Shown in pieces: positions 48,701 through 57,196 of a stretch of 64,000 nucleotides of DNA. Positions within the stretch are counted from its first letter, which is position 1. Every line of letters begins with the position of its first letter. The translations under genes were made by a program, and so were the position numbers. Under the pieces are notes generated by a model. That model made no database searches, was not told where the DNA came from, and saw only the letters and a program-made list of their open reading frames with translations. The DNA is from Strigamia acuminata (Eukaryota > Arthropoda > Chilopoda > Geophilomorpha > Linotaeniidae): contig OX442315.1 in NCBI GenBank assembly GCA_949358305.1, positions 6,653,427 to 6,717,426 of the forward strand. The letters are read 5' to 3'.

Positions 48701-48908
48701 GCCCTTCGTCCCGAAAAAACCGGGATTCACTCCCACAGGGGATAAAAGTAACATCAAATGTTACAGCTGCGGAGAATACGGTCACTACTCCGACAAATGC
48801 GAAAAAACCGTCAAAGAAAAAGGCATCATGCAAACCTTGATGAAAATGATGATGGAGTTAAATACTAATCTAGCAAAAAACTCCCAAGCGCAGGCGTCGC
48901 CGAAATAA
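45768..48908 (+). CDS. G4 Gag polyprotein (1,046 aa)
   Basis: A long Glu/Arg/Lys-rich predicted coiled coil (about 230-430), then a Ser/Asp/Arg-rich acidic-basic stretch. A Gag capsid-type domain follows (about 660-780, with AREWYQGLKNPTWDDFLVRF and QAPGETLADYDARAK), and one CCHC knuckle near the end (CYSCGEYGHYSDKC, about 998-1,011). The layout and capsid motifs match G3 Gag. It starts at the first ATG after the leader. The frameshift heptamer lies ten codons before the stop. Confidence 0.9.
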   Translation: MSDKDEQSTSDTEQRMPEKGKRTSDYHLRSDGPVPEMSAKAKARANKRRAKAQKEEQAASLAALDGPERERVPLNMQPFEDTDPEAIENREEIRDVSPGRVSILMTEETNEAPRETVTVGTNPSPPTAQTSVEQTPRKNDGGTPITPRVTASPAVVSFEVSHLIRLTQQAAQLKAMIDIPVGTSVWESITLLTDAICAAQAPTPVARPAAETPMPQVTPSDTGGFAPDPNRTLHESREKAREEARQEATSRQRRLSAERRELWKEEEEREQRERRTTERTEKLVQKMREEREAKIRKEWNATVEGRHREAQEYEDQFQALIAQRKTEKLQMLRKEAILQHQKWEEQHRERLREEEARKEKEQFLKEKEEWDRVRWTEEYKAKKQAIIDEQKRWEAENWEKETEKFQKEYAQDVSDRKKNEENLKRKPEPPSGSDTDTGEGATKPAKTAKRGKSQKRDESVPKTKDRHPSKRSETGAAIDALLEKKNANKNRERPESEENRWHSFYENNDGGEPPPSGGSKQKKAGGETPPRGPRFHPQGDPSEPSDSSDDDHPSRPSTGRSQEDSDGHRSNRPNASDRSSRSSNPRSEEGNFQDSSGRHYTMSELGRALLNSFRREGIDLGHPGDEHNRAGERVKRKYGVRNEPSSEATGNIRWQHYIQTRFDGSWKAGDRFLDEVMRIKKATKATVADMLTHGLVELTTGSAREWYQGLKNPTWDDFLVRFDLRYGETPDEISNKLRGLRQAPGETLADYDARAKLLFARAPYEINPAGFTMIFYGGLSAHSQRILLDMRAPRTGDYQDVSNYLLTNTLEIEQRYYATLPPEEADAHEKRLQTSAERHKTSEKLMRPSEYLSGIMSLTEASFGRMLTPKAGSILPANPIAAPKKAPAATAMQVTSTDSTQMEKVEETTPPATAKEEEPASSDEEALNEHLENLSTGCDDQGPYLHHAHRALAIAQFRAHVQATKARGALGGKRRFPTPFVPKKPGFTPTGDKSNIKCYSCGEYGHYSDKCEKTVKEKGIMQTLMKMMMELNTNLAKNSQAQASPK

Positions 48909-48926
48909 ATTCAGCTTCGTCTGCGC
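48875..48926 (+). promoter_or_regulatory. G4 probable -1 ribosomal frameshift signal
   Basis: The heptamer A AAA AAC in gag phase (48875-48881), a 6-base spacer, an arm GCGCAGGCG (48888-48896), a 21-base loop and the pairing arm CGTCTGCGC (48918-48926, one G-U pair). A -1 slip enters the pol frame, which is open from here on. The stem bases differ from G3 but pairing is kept. Confidence 0.85.
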
Positions 48927-48979
48927 CAGCCGCGGAAATTAAAAAGAAGAAATATCACACTGGACCCGCAGGTCATGCC

Positions 48980-51900
48980 TTGGCAGAAGCACAGATCAAA
49001 GATCGCATGCAGACCATTCCGAAGAAGGAAGAAACAGTGACGCTGACAAGTATGCAAGTGAGAACGAAGCCGGAGGTCGACATAGATTGGACGGACCTCC
49101 CGTTCAATCTGGAGGTTGAGCCCCAAACATTACGCGTTTTTCACTGCAATGTCACGAAAACACATTGCGAAACTCTGTGTATGCTGCCAGTGGAGATCGA
49201 AAACCAAAAATTGTTCGGTCTGCTGGATTCAGGAGCAGATCGTTCATTCATATCCGAAGATATAGTAAAGGACTTGGATATTGAAAAAAAGGTGGCACAA
49301 GTGAACGCGAACGTAGAATTGCTCACCGCCAACGGCTACGTCAAGCCGAGGGGCGTAGTTCGCATCATGATCGACTGGAAGGGGGGGAACCTGTCCCACC
49401 CCTTCATAGTCTTGCCATCCCACGACAAAGTATTCCTCTTAGGGATGGATATCATGGCAAAACTGAAAATTCAGCCAAACCCGATAACCCGTTCATGGAA
49501 CTGGATAAGTCCCGAGGGAGAACGGCCAGTCCCCGTAGTTCCCCAAAAATTACTGGACGAAGCCAAGGACAAAGAGGAATACGGAAGAGGATTGCGAAAA
49601 TTCGTCCAAGATTACGATTTCGCAGCCTTCACTCTGGAATTACAGAGGAGTAACGTCGTGGACACCCTGGTCGAGGAGGCAGCACTGCGTGTTAACGAGG
49701 CATCGCTACTAAGGCGAGTGCTTCGAAAGCATGAAAGAATTCTGACCAAGACACCTGGTCGAACGACGGAAGCAACACACGAAATAGTCTTAACCACAGA
49801 CAAGCCGATTCGAGTGCCTTACAAGGGGATGAACCCCCAGAAAAGAGACATCGTGACGCAAATGTGCCAAGACATGCTCGACAAGGGCATAGTAACGCAA
49901 GCCCTGGGCGAATACGCCATGCGGATCGTCCTGGTGATGCGTCCAGGCTCGGAACCTCGACTATGCATTGATTATCGCCCCCTGAACGCGATAACGGTTA
50001 TAGACCCGATTCAGATGCCGTCTATAGACTCGATCCTCCGGGAACTGAGCCCGTTCAAGTGGGTAACCACCATGGACCTGTCAAAGGGGTATTGGCAAGT
50101 GGAGCTAAAACCCGAAGACAAACTGAAAACGGCTTTCTACTCCCCGATAGGAAGACTAATGTTCAACGTGATGCCGTTCGGACTTGTAAACGCCCCGAGC
50201 ACGTTCCAGAAACTGATCGAAAGCGTGTTGGGAGATATGCTGCACGACTTCGTGTGGGCGTATCTCGACGACATCATAATAACGTCGGACACATTCGAAG
50301 AACATATAGACCACATCGATAGAGTGGTCTCTCGCCTAGCCAAGGCAGGACTCCACATCCATCCAGGGAAGAGCAAGTTTTGCAGGAAAGAGCTTGCCTT
50401 CCTAGGATATCGAATAGGAGTCGAGGGAATCGCGATTGACCCCGAAAAAGTCAAAGCAATAAACGGATTCCCCGCCCCCGAAGATATAAAAGGTGTCCAA
50501 AGATTCATGGGCATGGTCAATTTCTTCGGCCGACTACTCTCTGGTCTGGCTGAGGTGGCCGCGCCTATAACGGATCTCTTACGAACGGATAAAGAGTTTG
50601 AGTGGACGGTCCAGTGCGAGGCCGCATTTAGCACTATCAAGCAAATGCTGGCTGACGTCGAAAAGATGCCATTGCCGGACCTAAACCGACCGTTCGTGTT
50701 GCACACCGACGCGAGTAAAATCGGACTGGGTGCAGCCCTTCTGCAGACCCACGTGTACAACGGAATCTCGCAAGAAGTACCCTGTATGTTTATAAGCAGG
50801 AAAATACAGGGCGCGGAGAAAAATTATACGGCAACGGAACTAGAATGCCTAGCCGTAATTTGGGCAGTTCGGAAATTTCGCGACTATCTGGAGTACACGA
50901 ACTTCGAGGTTCAGACAGATCACCAGGCACTAAGCTGGTTGATGAAGCTCAAGGAACCTTCCGGCCGACTCGCAAGATGGCAACTGGAGTTAATGGCGTG
51001 CGATATTACAATTACGTACCGCCCCGGGAAGTACAATCATGTGGCCGACGCCCTCTCGAGAGCCCCAGCCTCTGACCCCCAAGGACCAGACGACGACGGC
51101 GAGGACGACACCCACCTCTTGTACTGCCCGACTCCACGGAGAATATGGCGTTTGCGAAAGGCGAACGAGCTACCAGTGATGGAGCCTGAAGATAGAACGT
51201 TTTGTGGTTTTTGGACTCGAACATACCAGCCAGCTGGTACAAACAATTCAACATCCGAAATTCAATCTCCGCCCCCCGGAGAAACCCACAAAACACTACT
51301 ACGCGCCTTCACAGCAAAAATTGAAGAAAAAACACAATACGCTCCACCCACGAGACGTGAGTTCGTCGAACACCAGGCAGCAGACACAAAATGTCAAATT
51401 ATAACGCAATATTTGCTGAACGGCGAATTTCCGGAAGGGATGACAAACCCACACCGCCGGAAACAGTTCGTCAAAGAAGCAACAAGCTACCTCATAGATG
51501 ATGAACTCCTGGTAAAATACCACCCGACGTTTCAAGATGACCTCAGCGGAGCGGGAAACTCGGTTAAAGTGGTCGTGCCGGCATCGCTGCACACCCGACT
51601 GTTGTGGCTGATGCACGGACACCCGCTCGCCAGCCATTCTGGCGTGGCGAGGACCCTTTATCGAGTAAAACAACTTTTCTTCTGGCCGGGCGCGCGGCAA
51701 AAGATAACGAAATTTATCCGACACTGCCCCCGGTGCCAAGCGTGCAGACCGCGAGATAAAGTGGCCAGAAACGCCATGTCTCTCGGACCCTACGCACCGT
51801 TTGACTGCTTAAGCATAGACTTGATGGGCCCCAAGCCCACAACGGGAAACAAGAACATGTATATTCTCGTAATTATGGACGTGGCCACCCGATGGCCGGA

Positions 51901-53011
51901 GCTGTACGCCCTCGCGAAGCCCTCGGCTGAAAACATAGTCGAGTGCCTTTACGACGTGGCAATGCGATTTGGGTTTCCCAGAAAACTCATTTCGGATAAC
52001 GGCCCCCAATTCCGATCAAGAATATATAAAGACTTCTGTAGGAAATTTAAAATGGATGCATCGAACACCTCCACATATAATCCTCAGACAAACCCAGTCG
52101 AGAGATTAAATAAAGATATAAAATATGCGCTGACAGTATTCACCGACATTCACAATCGATGGGACGAATACCTGCGAGAAATCGCTTTCAGCATTCGCTC
52201 AACCGTGTCACGAACACGCGAATTCTCACCGGCGTACCTCAACTTCGCCCGCGAATTAAGGATGCCATGGGACCCACGCGTTGCCGAAGCTGTTAACGTA
52301 TTAGACCCGTCGAGCCCACATGAGTACGTGTGCCGGTTGGAACAGACTATATCCGACACGTACCAGCATATGATGGCGCATATTTTCAACATGAGAGAGA
52401 GAATCGCAGATAAAGAAGGCGATCTCGCTTTCGCGAACTTTAAAGTGAATGATCTAGTGTGGAAGGAGGCACACACGTTGTCCAATGCAGCGAGGGGCAT
52501 CGCCGCCGGTTTAGCCGACAAGAGGGACGGTCCCTACGTAATTGTGGCCGAACACGGAGGCAACGCATACCAACTACGCCGCCTAGAGGACAACAAAAAT
52601 TTTCAGTCGATACATGGCCGAGATTTAAGGCCATATCTGCCAGAATTTCCACAGGAAATTTGGCTGGAAGGTCAGACACACAGCGGCCAAGGGGGCACCG
52701 TGGTCGACACGTTCCAAAAAACAAATGAAGCTGAAAATATAGCGGAGGACGAGGATGAATTCTTCGACGCCGAATCTCCGGCCGACGAGGCTCCAGCACA
52801 GCCGGAGCAAGCAATTTCGGAGAGGGAGGAAGCAGAAGAGAGTACTTCTGAAATGGAAAATAAAAAAATTAGTAATGAGAAAAATGCCAACACATCGGAG
52901 ATGAACGAGCAAGTAGAGTCACGATCTACGAGCACGTCGAAAATCAACCTTCGACCACGACGAAGCAATAATCCGTTCATTCGGGACGGCAAAGTCGTGG
53001 GGAAGAACTAA
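48980..53011 (+). CDS. G4 Pol polyprotein (protease, RT, RNase H, integrase)
   Basis: Protease LLDSGADRSFIS (about residue 77), reverse transcriptase AYLDDIIIT (about 427), RNase H HTDASKIGLG (about 573), an integrase finger (HGHPLASHSG to CPRCQAC, about 879-925) and a D-D-E core (IDLMGPK, SDNGPQF, NPVERLN; about 944-1,040). The listed start is a TTG with no special context. The frame is open upstream to the slippery site at 48875-48881, so it is most likely expressed as Gag-Pol by frameshifting. It is closely similar to G3 Pol throughout. Confidence 0.93.
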   Translation: MAEAQIKDRMQTIPKKEETVTLTSMQVRTKPEVDIDWTDLPFNLEVEPQTLRVFHCNVTKTHCETLCMLPVEIENQKLFGLLDSGADRSFISEDIVKDLDIEKKVAQVNANVELLTANGYVKPRGVVRIMIDWKGGNLSHPFIVLPSHDKVFLLGMDIMAKLKIQPNPITRSWNWISPEGERPVPVVPQKLLDEAKDKEEYGRGLRKFVQDYDFAAFTLELQRSNVVDTLVEEAALRVNEASLLRRVLRKHERILTKTPGRTTEATHEIVLTTDKPIRVPYKGMNPQKRDIVTQMCQDMLDKGIVTQALGEYAMRIVLVMRPGSEPRLCIDYRPLNAITVIDPIQMPSIDSILRELSPFKWVTTMDLSKGYWQVELKPEDKLKTAFYSPIGRLMFNVMPFGLVNAPSTFQKLIESVLGDMLHDFVWAYLDDIIITSDTFEEHIDHIDRVVSRLAKAGLHIHPGKSKFCRKELAFLGYRIGVEGIAIDPEKVKAINGFPAPEDIKGVQRFMGMVNFFGRLLSGLAEVAAPITDLLRTDKEFEWTVQCEAAFSTIKQMLADVEKMPLPDLNRPFVLHTDASKIGLGAALLQTHVYNGISQEVPCMFISRKIQGAEKNYTATELECLAVIWAVRKFRDYLEYTNFEVQTDHQALSWLMKLKEPSGRLARWQLELMACDITITYRPGKYNHVADALSRAPASDPQGPDDDGEDDTHLLYCPTPRRIWRLRKANELPVMEPEDRTFCGFWTRTYQPAGTNNSTSEIQSPPPGETHKTLLRAFTAKIEEKTQYAPPTRREFVEHQAADTKCQIITQYLLNGEFPEGMTNPHRRKQFVKEATSYLIDDELLVKYHPTFQDDLSGAGNSVKVVVPASLHTRLLWLMHGHPLASHSGVARTLYRVKQLFFWPGARQKITKFIRHCPRCQACRPRDKVARNAMSLGPYAPFDCLSIDLMGPKPTTGNKNMYILVIMDVATRWPELYALAKPSAENIVECLYDVAMRFGFPRKLISDNGPQFRSRIYKDFCRKFKMDASNTSTYNPQTNPVERLNKDIKYALTVFTDIHNRWDEYLREIAFSIRSTVSRTREFSPAYLNFARELRMPWDPRVAEAVNVLDPSSPHEYVCRLEQTISDTYQHMMAHIFNMRERIADKEGDLAFANFKVNDLVWKEAHTLSNAARGIAAGLADKRDGPYVIVAEHGGNAYQLRRLEDNKNFQSIHGRDLRPYLPEFPQEIWLEGQTHSGQGGTVVDTFQKTNEAENIAEDEDEFFDAESPADEAPAQPEQAISEREEAEESTSEMENKKISNEKNANTSEMNEQVESRSTSTSKINLRPRRSNNPFIRDGKVVGKN

Positions 53012-53388
53012 AAATAAAAGAAAATGTGATAACATGGAGCGGAGGCCTTGTAAAATAAAAAGATTTACTTACGAGAGCTGCTGCACATGTTGAGACGCGA
53101 AAATTTGGCTAAGTCCAAACTTCGCAACGAATTGTCGCAGTCACCACTAACAGACGAGAAGTTATGACGTATCGGGCGACCACGTGACAATGAAACCACG
53201 CGGTCGACCCCGTAGCGTCATTGCCAGCACGGCGGATCTCGCAAAATACGAGACGCGTTCGAGACCCACAATTCTCAGCGTCGATAGGCCCAGTTTCCGA
53301 CTGTTTTTAACACGACGAGACGTGTTTTTTGCTTCTCCCCAAAGAGAAAACAAAGACCTCTCAAAAAACTTCATTTTCCTAAATTGAA

Positions 53389-53505
53389 ATGGCCGATCGA
53401 CGCAACCCACGATTAGAGCCGAGCGCATCGTCGAGAGACGAGAGCGACGGCCTAATCGTAAATGCAGAAGAAGATGAGAATTGGGACGAACAACCGCCGC
53501 TGCAG
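53389..53505 (+). CDS. G4 third gene, exon 1 (39 codons)
   Basis: ATG followed by 39 codons ending in CAG and the donor GTAAAT (53506-53511). It contains LIVNAEEDENWDE, matching exon 1 of G3. It ends between codons. It lies 377 bases after the pol stop; the stretch 53012-53388 is otherwise non-coding. An acceptor-like TTTAAG at about 53625 would lead into an immediate stop, so the productive acceptor is probably TATTCAG at 54061-54067. Confidence 0.72.
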
Positions 53506-54067
53506 GTAAATTAGTGTGATTTCCCCAGAGAAATCACATAATTCTTTGAATCTGTTGCATCCAACCCAGATTGGAGCGTGACTTGTGACTGATATATTTC
53601 TTTCTGTTTTATTGTTGATTTAAGGCTGGCTAAAAACCCGAGAGTGGACCCAGATTCACCTCGGAGTCAAGGCCGCCAAAAAACTAGAACAAAGGAAGTG
53701 TTCGCGGAATGGCGTCGTGGCAAACCAAAACCAAAACTAAAGGTTTTCTTTCTTTTAAATTTAAACATCGTAATAAATTAAAATACGATTAGAGTTAAAA
53801 TAAAAAAGTTTAACGTAAGAAATTAAAATTTAACGATCGGTTTTGCCTGCGACCCCTTCCAAAAAAGCGGATCACCTGAGTTCAAAAGTAGTGTTGGATC
53901 AGCGCTACGACGGCGGAGATCATCGCAGAACTGCGAAACAAGAAAATAAGACCGACGGCCGCAACAAAAGAAAGGAGTTGCTGCCACCGTCGATCTTGAG
54001 CATATTTCTGATCCCCATCGTTAAACTGGGATTTATTATATTAATCTTGTGATCTAAAATTATTCAG

Positions 54068-56557
54068 GTCGACCCGCTAGAATCGTGGGACGCCCTGCCT
54101 TCGACGGTGTCAACCGCCAACAACATCTTTCGCGGAGCCCTGCCGATTTACCTGCGGCAGGCCTATCCTGCAGAGACCAGCGCCTGGAAAATCCGATTGA
54201 TGTATTCCAGGACCCTCGAGGAAAAATTCGAGCGATCAAAAACGCTGGTCGAGTGCATGACAAAGGAGATGAGGGAGCGAGTGGGGCCGCGGATCCCACC
54301 CGATGCGGATCCGCCGAGCCCCGTTTACTCCGGGTACCTGGAAGAGGCTTACCCAGGCACGGTGGCCGAGCTGCACACCTCCCATAGGTGGAGCGAGGCC
54401 CCGACCTTGGCAGCCCGCCAGAGAATAGTGGACGACGAGATCAAACGCTTAAAGCGCACCGAGACTCAAGGAGTAACCCGAGTTCTCGAGAGAAACGGTT
54501 TCTCCCCCGAAGAAATCCGTAGATGGCTTCGCGACATCGAAGAAGATCATTTGACACCCAGATGGATACCACCGGCGAATTTTACGGCCACGCAGTCTGA
54601 GATGTGGCAGTTATACCACGCTGGTATCCTGGGAAGTCGCCGCCATCACAGAAGATCGAAGCGTCCGGCGGAGTCCGCCCCACGCGGACCCGCACGAAGA
54701 AGACAGGCCGTCTCCCCAACAGAGGCCGGCCCGTCAACAAGTCGCGACTACCGCAGCCGCTCGAGCAGCTCCAGTTCCCGAACTCGAGTTGTCGTGCGCT
54801 CGGAGTGTCGCCGAGTAGTAACGCTCGAGCCTGCCTCGCCAGACGACGCGCGGGCTGAGCGAACGGTCGAATCTTCCGCCCACTGGGCTGCGAGGACCGA
54901 GACACACCAAGATCGAGGAAAGAAAAGATCCTCGTTGTTTATGGCGATTACCACACAGTCGTCAGATCAATCCTCGTCGCGACGAACCGTCTCATCACAC
55001 CAGAGACCGAATTCTCCGACGGACGTCCCCCAGAGGACGGCCCAACGAAGATCCGTCGCAGCCAGCACCCGGAGGAATCGAAAGCGCAAAGTACGTCAGA
55101 AGTTGCGAGCACAATCCCTGATAGCTAAGGGATTAGAGAAGGAGCGAGAGATGGCCGCCGCGAAACGGTCCGAACCCCAGAGTCTCGGACCCACGGCTGG
55201 ACCGTCCAGGCGCCAAGCAGAGATTGATTTGGGAGAGTTGACGGAAGAGCAAATGTCCCCAGATGAGTCGGACAAAGATGGGCCGGTTACAAAACAGGAT
55301 CTGGCCGTAGCATTGAAGAACGCCTTCCGAGGATACGCGGCCAACCGGCCGTCGGGCTCAACACCGGCTGTGCCCACCGCGCTTGTGCCCCCACAAGGGC
55401 AATCGCGATGGCCGCCACTCCTCGAGGGTACAAACCCAGCCGTGACCGCTTGGACCCCTCCCCGGATGATTCCGGTGGGGGATCCAGCTCCGAAGCGGGT
55501 CAGATACGATAATCTACCCGGGCTGGGCCGTCCACCGTCACCCTCAACGCCACGAGTGTGTCGACCTTATCGCAACGCCGAATGGTACGCCCAGCGAGAG
55601 ATGGACGCTCGATGCCGGCGTGAAGCGGCCTATCCCCCACTCGGCGAGCTACAAGAATATCTGGCCGAATACGAGAACCCCGCGATTGCCGAGTTGGCCA
55701 TACGACAGGCCGACGCCGCCCAAACTCACCACATCAATTGGGCGATCGAACAGATGCGGACGCTGTCACAACAATTCAGTGACAATCCGGACCGCGCTCA
55801 CCCCTGCCATCGGAGCAGTTTGAATTTGGCTGTGACGAACGTACTGGCCCAGCTGCTATCCCTGGGCGTCTTCTTGGACAGTCGGCAAGCTATGGCGGCC
55901 TGGACAATCGTCGACCGTGAGGGAGTTCACCTTCCTCGGGCGTTGTACCAGGTATGGGCCGGATGGACTCCTGAGCCCGCCTCGCTGCGCTTCGACCTGG
56001 CCAGAAATACGGAAAACCCAGGCCTACAGTTTTCAAAGATGCGTTCGTTGGCATTCCGCTACCGGAACCCCGGTGTCCATCCTTCCTTGTTACGAACGAT
56101 TCGGGAGGTTCCGGAGATACCGGGAACGGCGGCGAGCCTTCCACAGGCCATCGAGACCGCCCCCCCAGAGGCGGCGGTCCAACCATACATACCGACCCCA
56201 AAGCCGGTATTCCCGAAGGAGAAGCGACACGCGAATCGACCCATATTGATTCCGAAGCGTTCCAAGCGAGGACCCCGAACTCCTCCGCTGCCCTCTCCTT
56301 CACCACCAGCGGCAGGGCTGGCCGCTCTCTCTGCAGAGCCGGCTACGCCACCGTTGGAGAGCCCAATGGAGATTCCGCTCCCACCATCGCCTCCGCCGCC
56401 CCCAGCAGCGCAGCTTTATTTGAGGCTGGGAGTGGAAAATGTAGAACAGAGGGGCGCAGATATCGGCGAGATATCGCCGAGAAGCGTGCGGCAAATTGCC
56501 GTAATGGCGTCGGTCTGCGACGCGAACGTTTGCGATACGTCGCAATACGTTTCGTAA
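54068..56557 (+). CDS. G4 third gene, exon 2, truncated by the C3 LTR
   Basis: Open directly from the acceptor TATTCAG in the phase that fits exon 1. The native part runs to 56439. The remaining codons to 56557 are C3 LTR sequence. It shares with G3 the WKIRLMYSR and SPEEIRRWLRDIEEDH regions near the start and the long block around HPCHRSSLNLAVTNV and MAAWTIVDREG. Compared with G3, the last roughly 140 residues are lost. It is basic and rich in Arg, Ser and Pro, with no membrane segment or signal peptide seen. The function is unknown. Confidence 0.75.
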   Translation, partial: VDPLESWDALPSTVSTANNIFRGALPIYLRQAYPAETSAWKIRLMYSRTLEEKFERSKTLVECMTKEMRERVGPRIPPDADPPSPVYSGYLEEAYPGTVAELHTSHRWSEAPTLAARQRIVDDEIKRLKRTETQGVTRVLERNGFSPEEIRRWLRDIEEDHLTPRWIPPANFTATQSEMWQLYHAGILGSRRHHRRSKRPAESAPRGPARRRQAVSPTEAGPSTSRDYRSRSSSSSSRTRVVVRSECRRVVTLEPASPDDARAERTVESSAHWAARTETHQDRGKKRSSLFMAITTQSSDQSSSRRTVSSHQRPNSPTDVPQRTAQRRSVAASTRRNRKRKVRQKLRAQSLIAKGLEKEREMAAAKRSEPQSLGPTAGPSRRQAEIDLGELTEEQMSPDESDKDGPVTKQDLAVALKNAFRGYAANRPSGSTPAVPTALVPPQGQSRWPPLLEGTNPAVTAWTPPRMIPVGDPAPKRVRYDNLPGLGRPPSPSTPRVCRPYRNAEWYAQREMDARCRREAAYPPLGELQEYLAEYENPAIAELAIRQADAAQTHHINWAIEQMRTLSQQFSDNPDRAHPCHRSSLNLAVTNVLAQLLSLGVFLDSRQAMAAWTIVDREGVHLPRALYQVWAGWTPEPASLRFDLARNTENPGLQFSKMRSLAFRYRNPGVHPSLLRTIREVPEIPGTAASLPQAIETAPPEAAVQPYIPTPKPVFPKEKRHANRPILIPKRSKRGPRTPPLPSPSPPAAGLAALSAEPATPPLESPMEIPLPPSPPPPPAAQLYLRLGVENVEQRGADIGEISPRSVRQIAVMASVCDANVCDTSQYVS

Positions 56558-56972
56558 CAAGCGCGCGGCTTAAGGCCGCTTATTCGCGCACAAAAGAGCA
56601 CAGAAGGTGCTTTAAAGTAAGTACAATTGTTAAAACTACTAAAAACAATTTAATTAAACGAAAATACATTACTTTGATGTGGATAAACAGTCAGGGCAAC
56701 ACACGCCCGTGTGTTGCGCCATCTTGGATTTTGCAAGGAAAACAAGAGTGTGGCACTCTAGTGCCAGATAATAACATTAACATTGAAAAATAGAACAAAT
56801 CTCATTAGTAGATACATAAATCGTACGGAATTTCGTACGGAACAATCGTAAAGCAAATACAAATACCGCATTTGATTCTAAAGCAGTAAAAGTTTACATC
56901 GTGTGAAATAAAACGCTAAATTGACATCAGAAACATTCGACATCGATCAAATAAATGGTCTTTAGACCCACA
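56440..56972 (-). repeat. C3 3' LTR (533 bp)
   Basis: A direct repeat of 63166-63696 with a 2-base insertion and one substitution. The purine tract AAGAGGGGATT (about 56973-56983) lies just inside, identifying it as the 3' LTR. The 213 bases up to the coding region (56984-57196) are AT-rich untranslated sequence. Confidence 0.92.
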
Positions 56973-57196
56973 AATCCCCTCTTCGATGGTGAATAATTAC
57001 AGGGGAGATAGCTAACAGATGCTGGAATTACAGTGTGTTATATTCAGAAAAACAAATAATATAGGCGAATAATCAAGCCGGGTACTGATATTGAAGAACT
57101 CTTCACTAAGGAAGCCCGAGGATTCCCACTGAACTCGATTATCCTCAACTTTGGGAAAAATAACTTAGGAATGTCATTATTGAAGGTAGTGCAGGT

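Larger units (their letters stand above)
44854..56439 (+). mobile_element. G4: three-gene Gypsy-type element, 3' end missing
   Basis: 5' LTR, Pro-tRNA primer site, gag, pol in the -1 frame and a spliced third gene, in the same order as G3. The element stops inside its third gene at the C3 LTR. Neither the rest of that gene nor a 3' LTR is found on the far side of C3. Gag and Pol look intact. No target duplication can be checked because the right end is gone. Confidence 0.9.

Noticed and set aside
53626-53741. Additional middle exon of the G4 third gene
   Set aside because: The acceptor-like TTTAAG leads to a stop after two codons in the phase set by exon 1.
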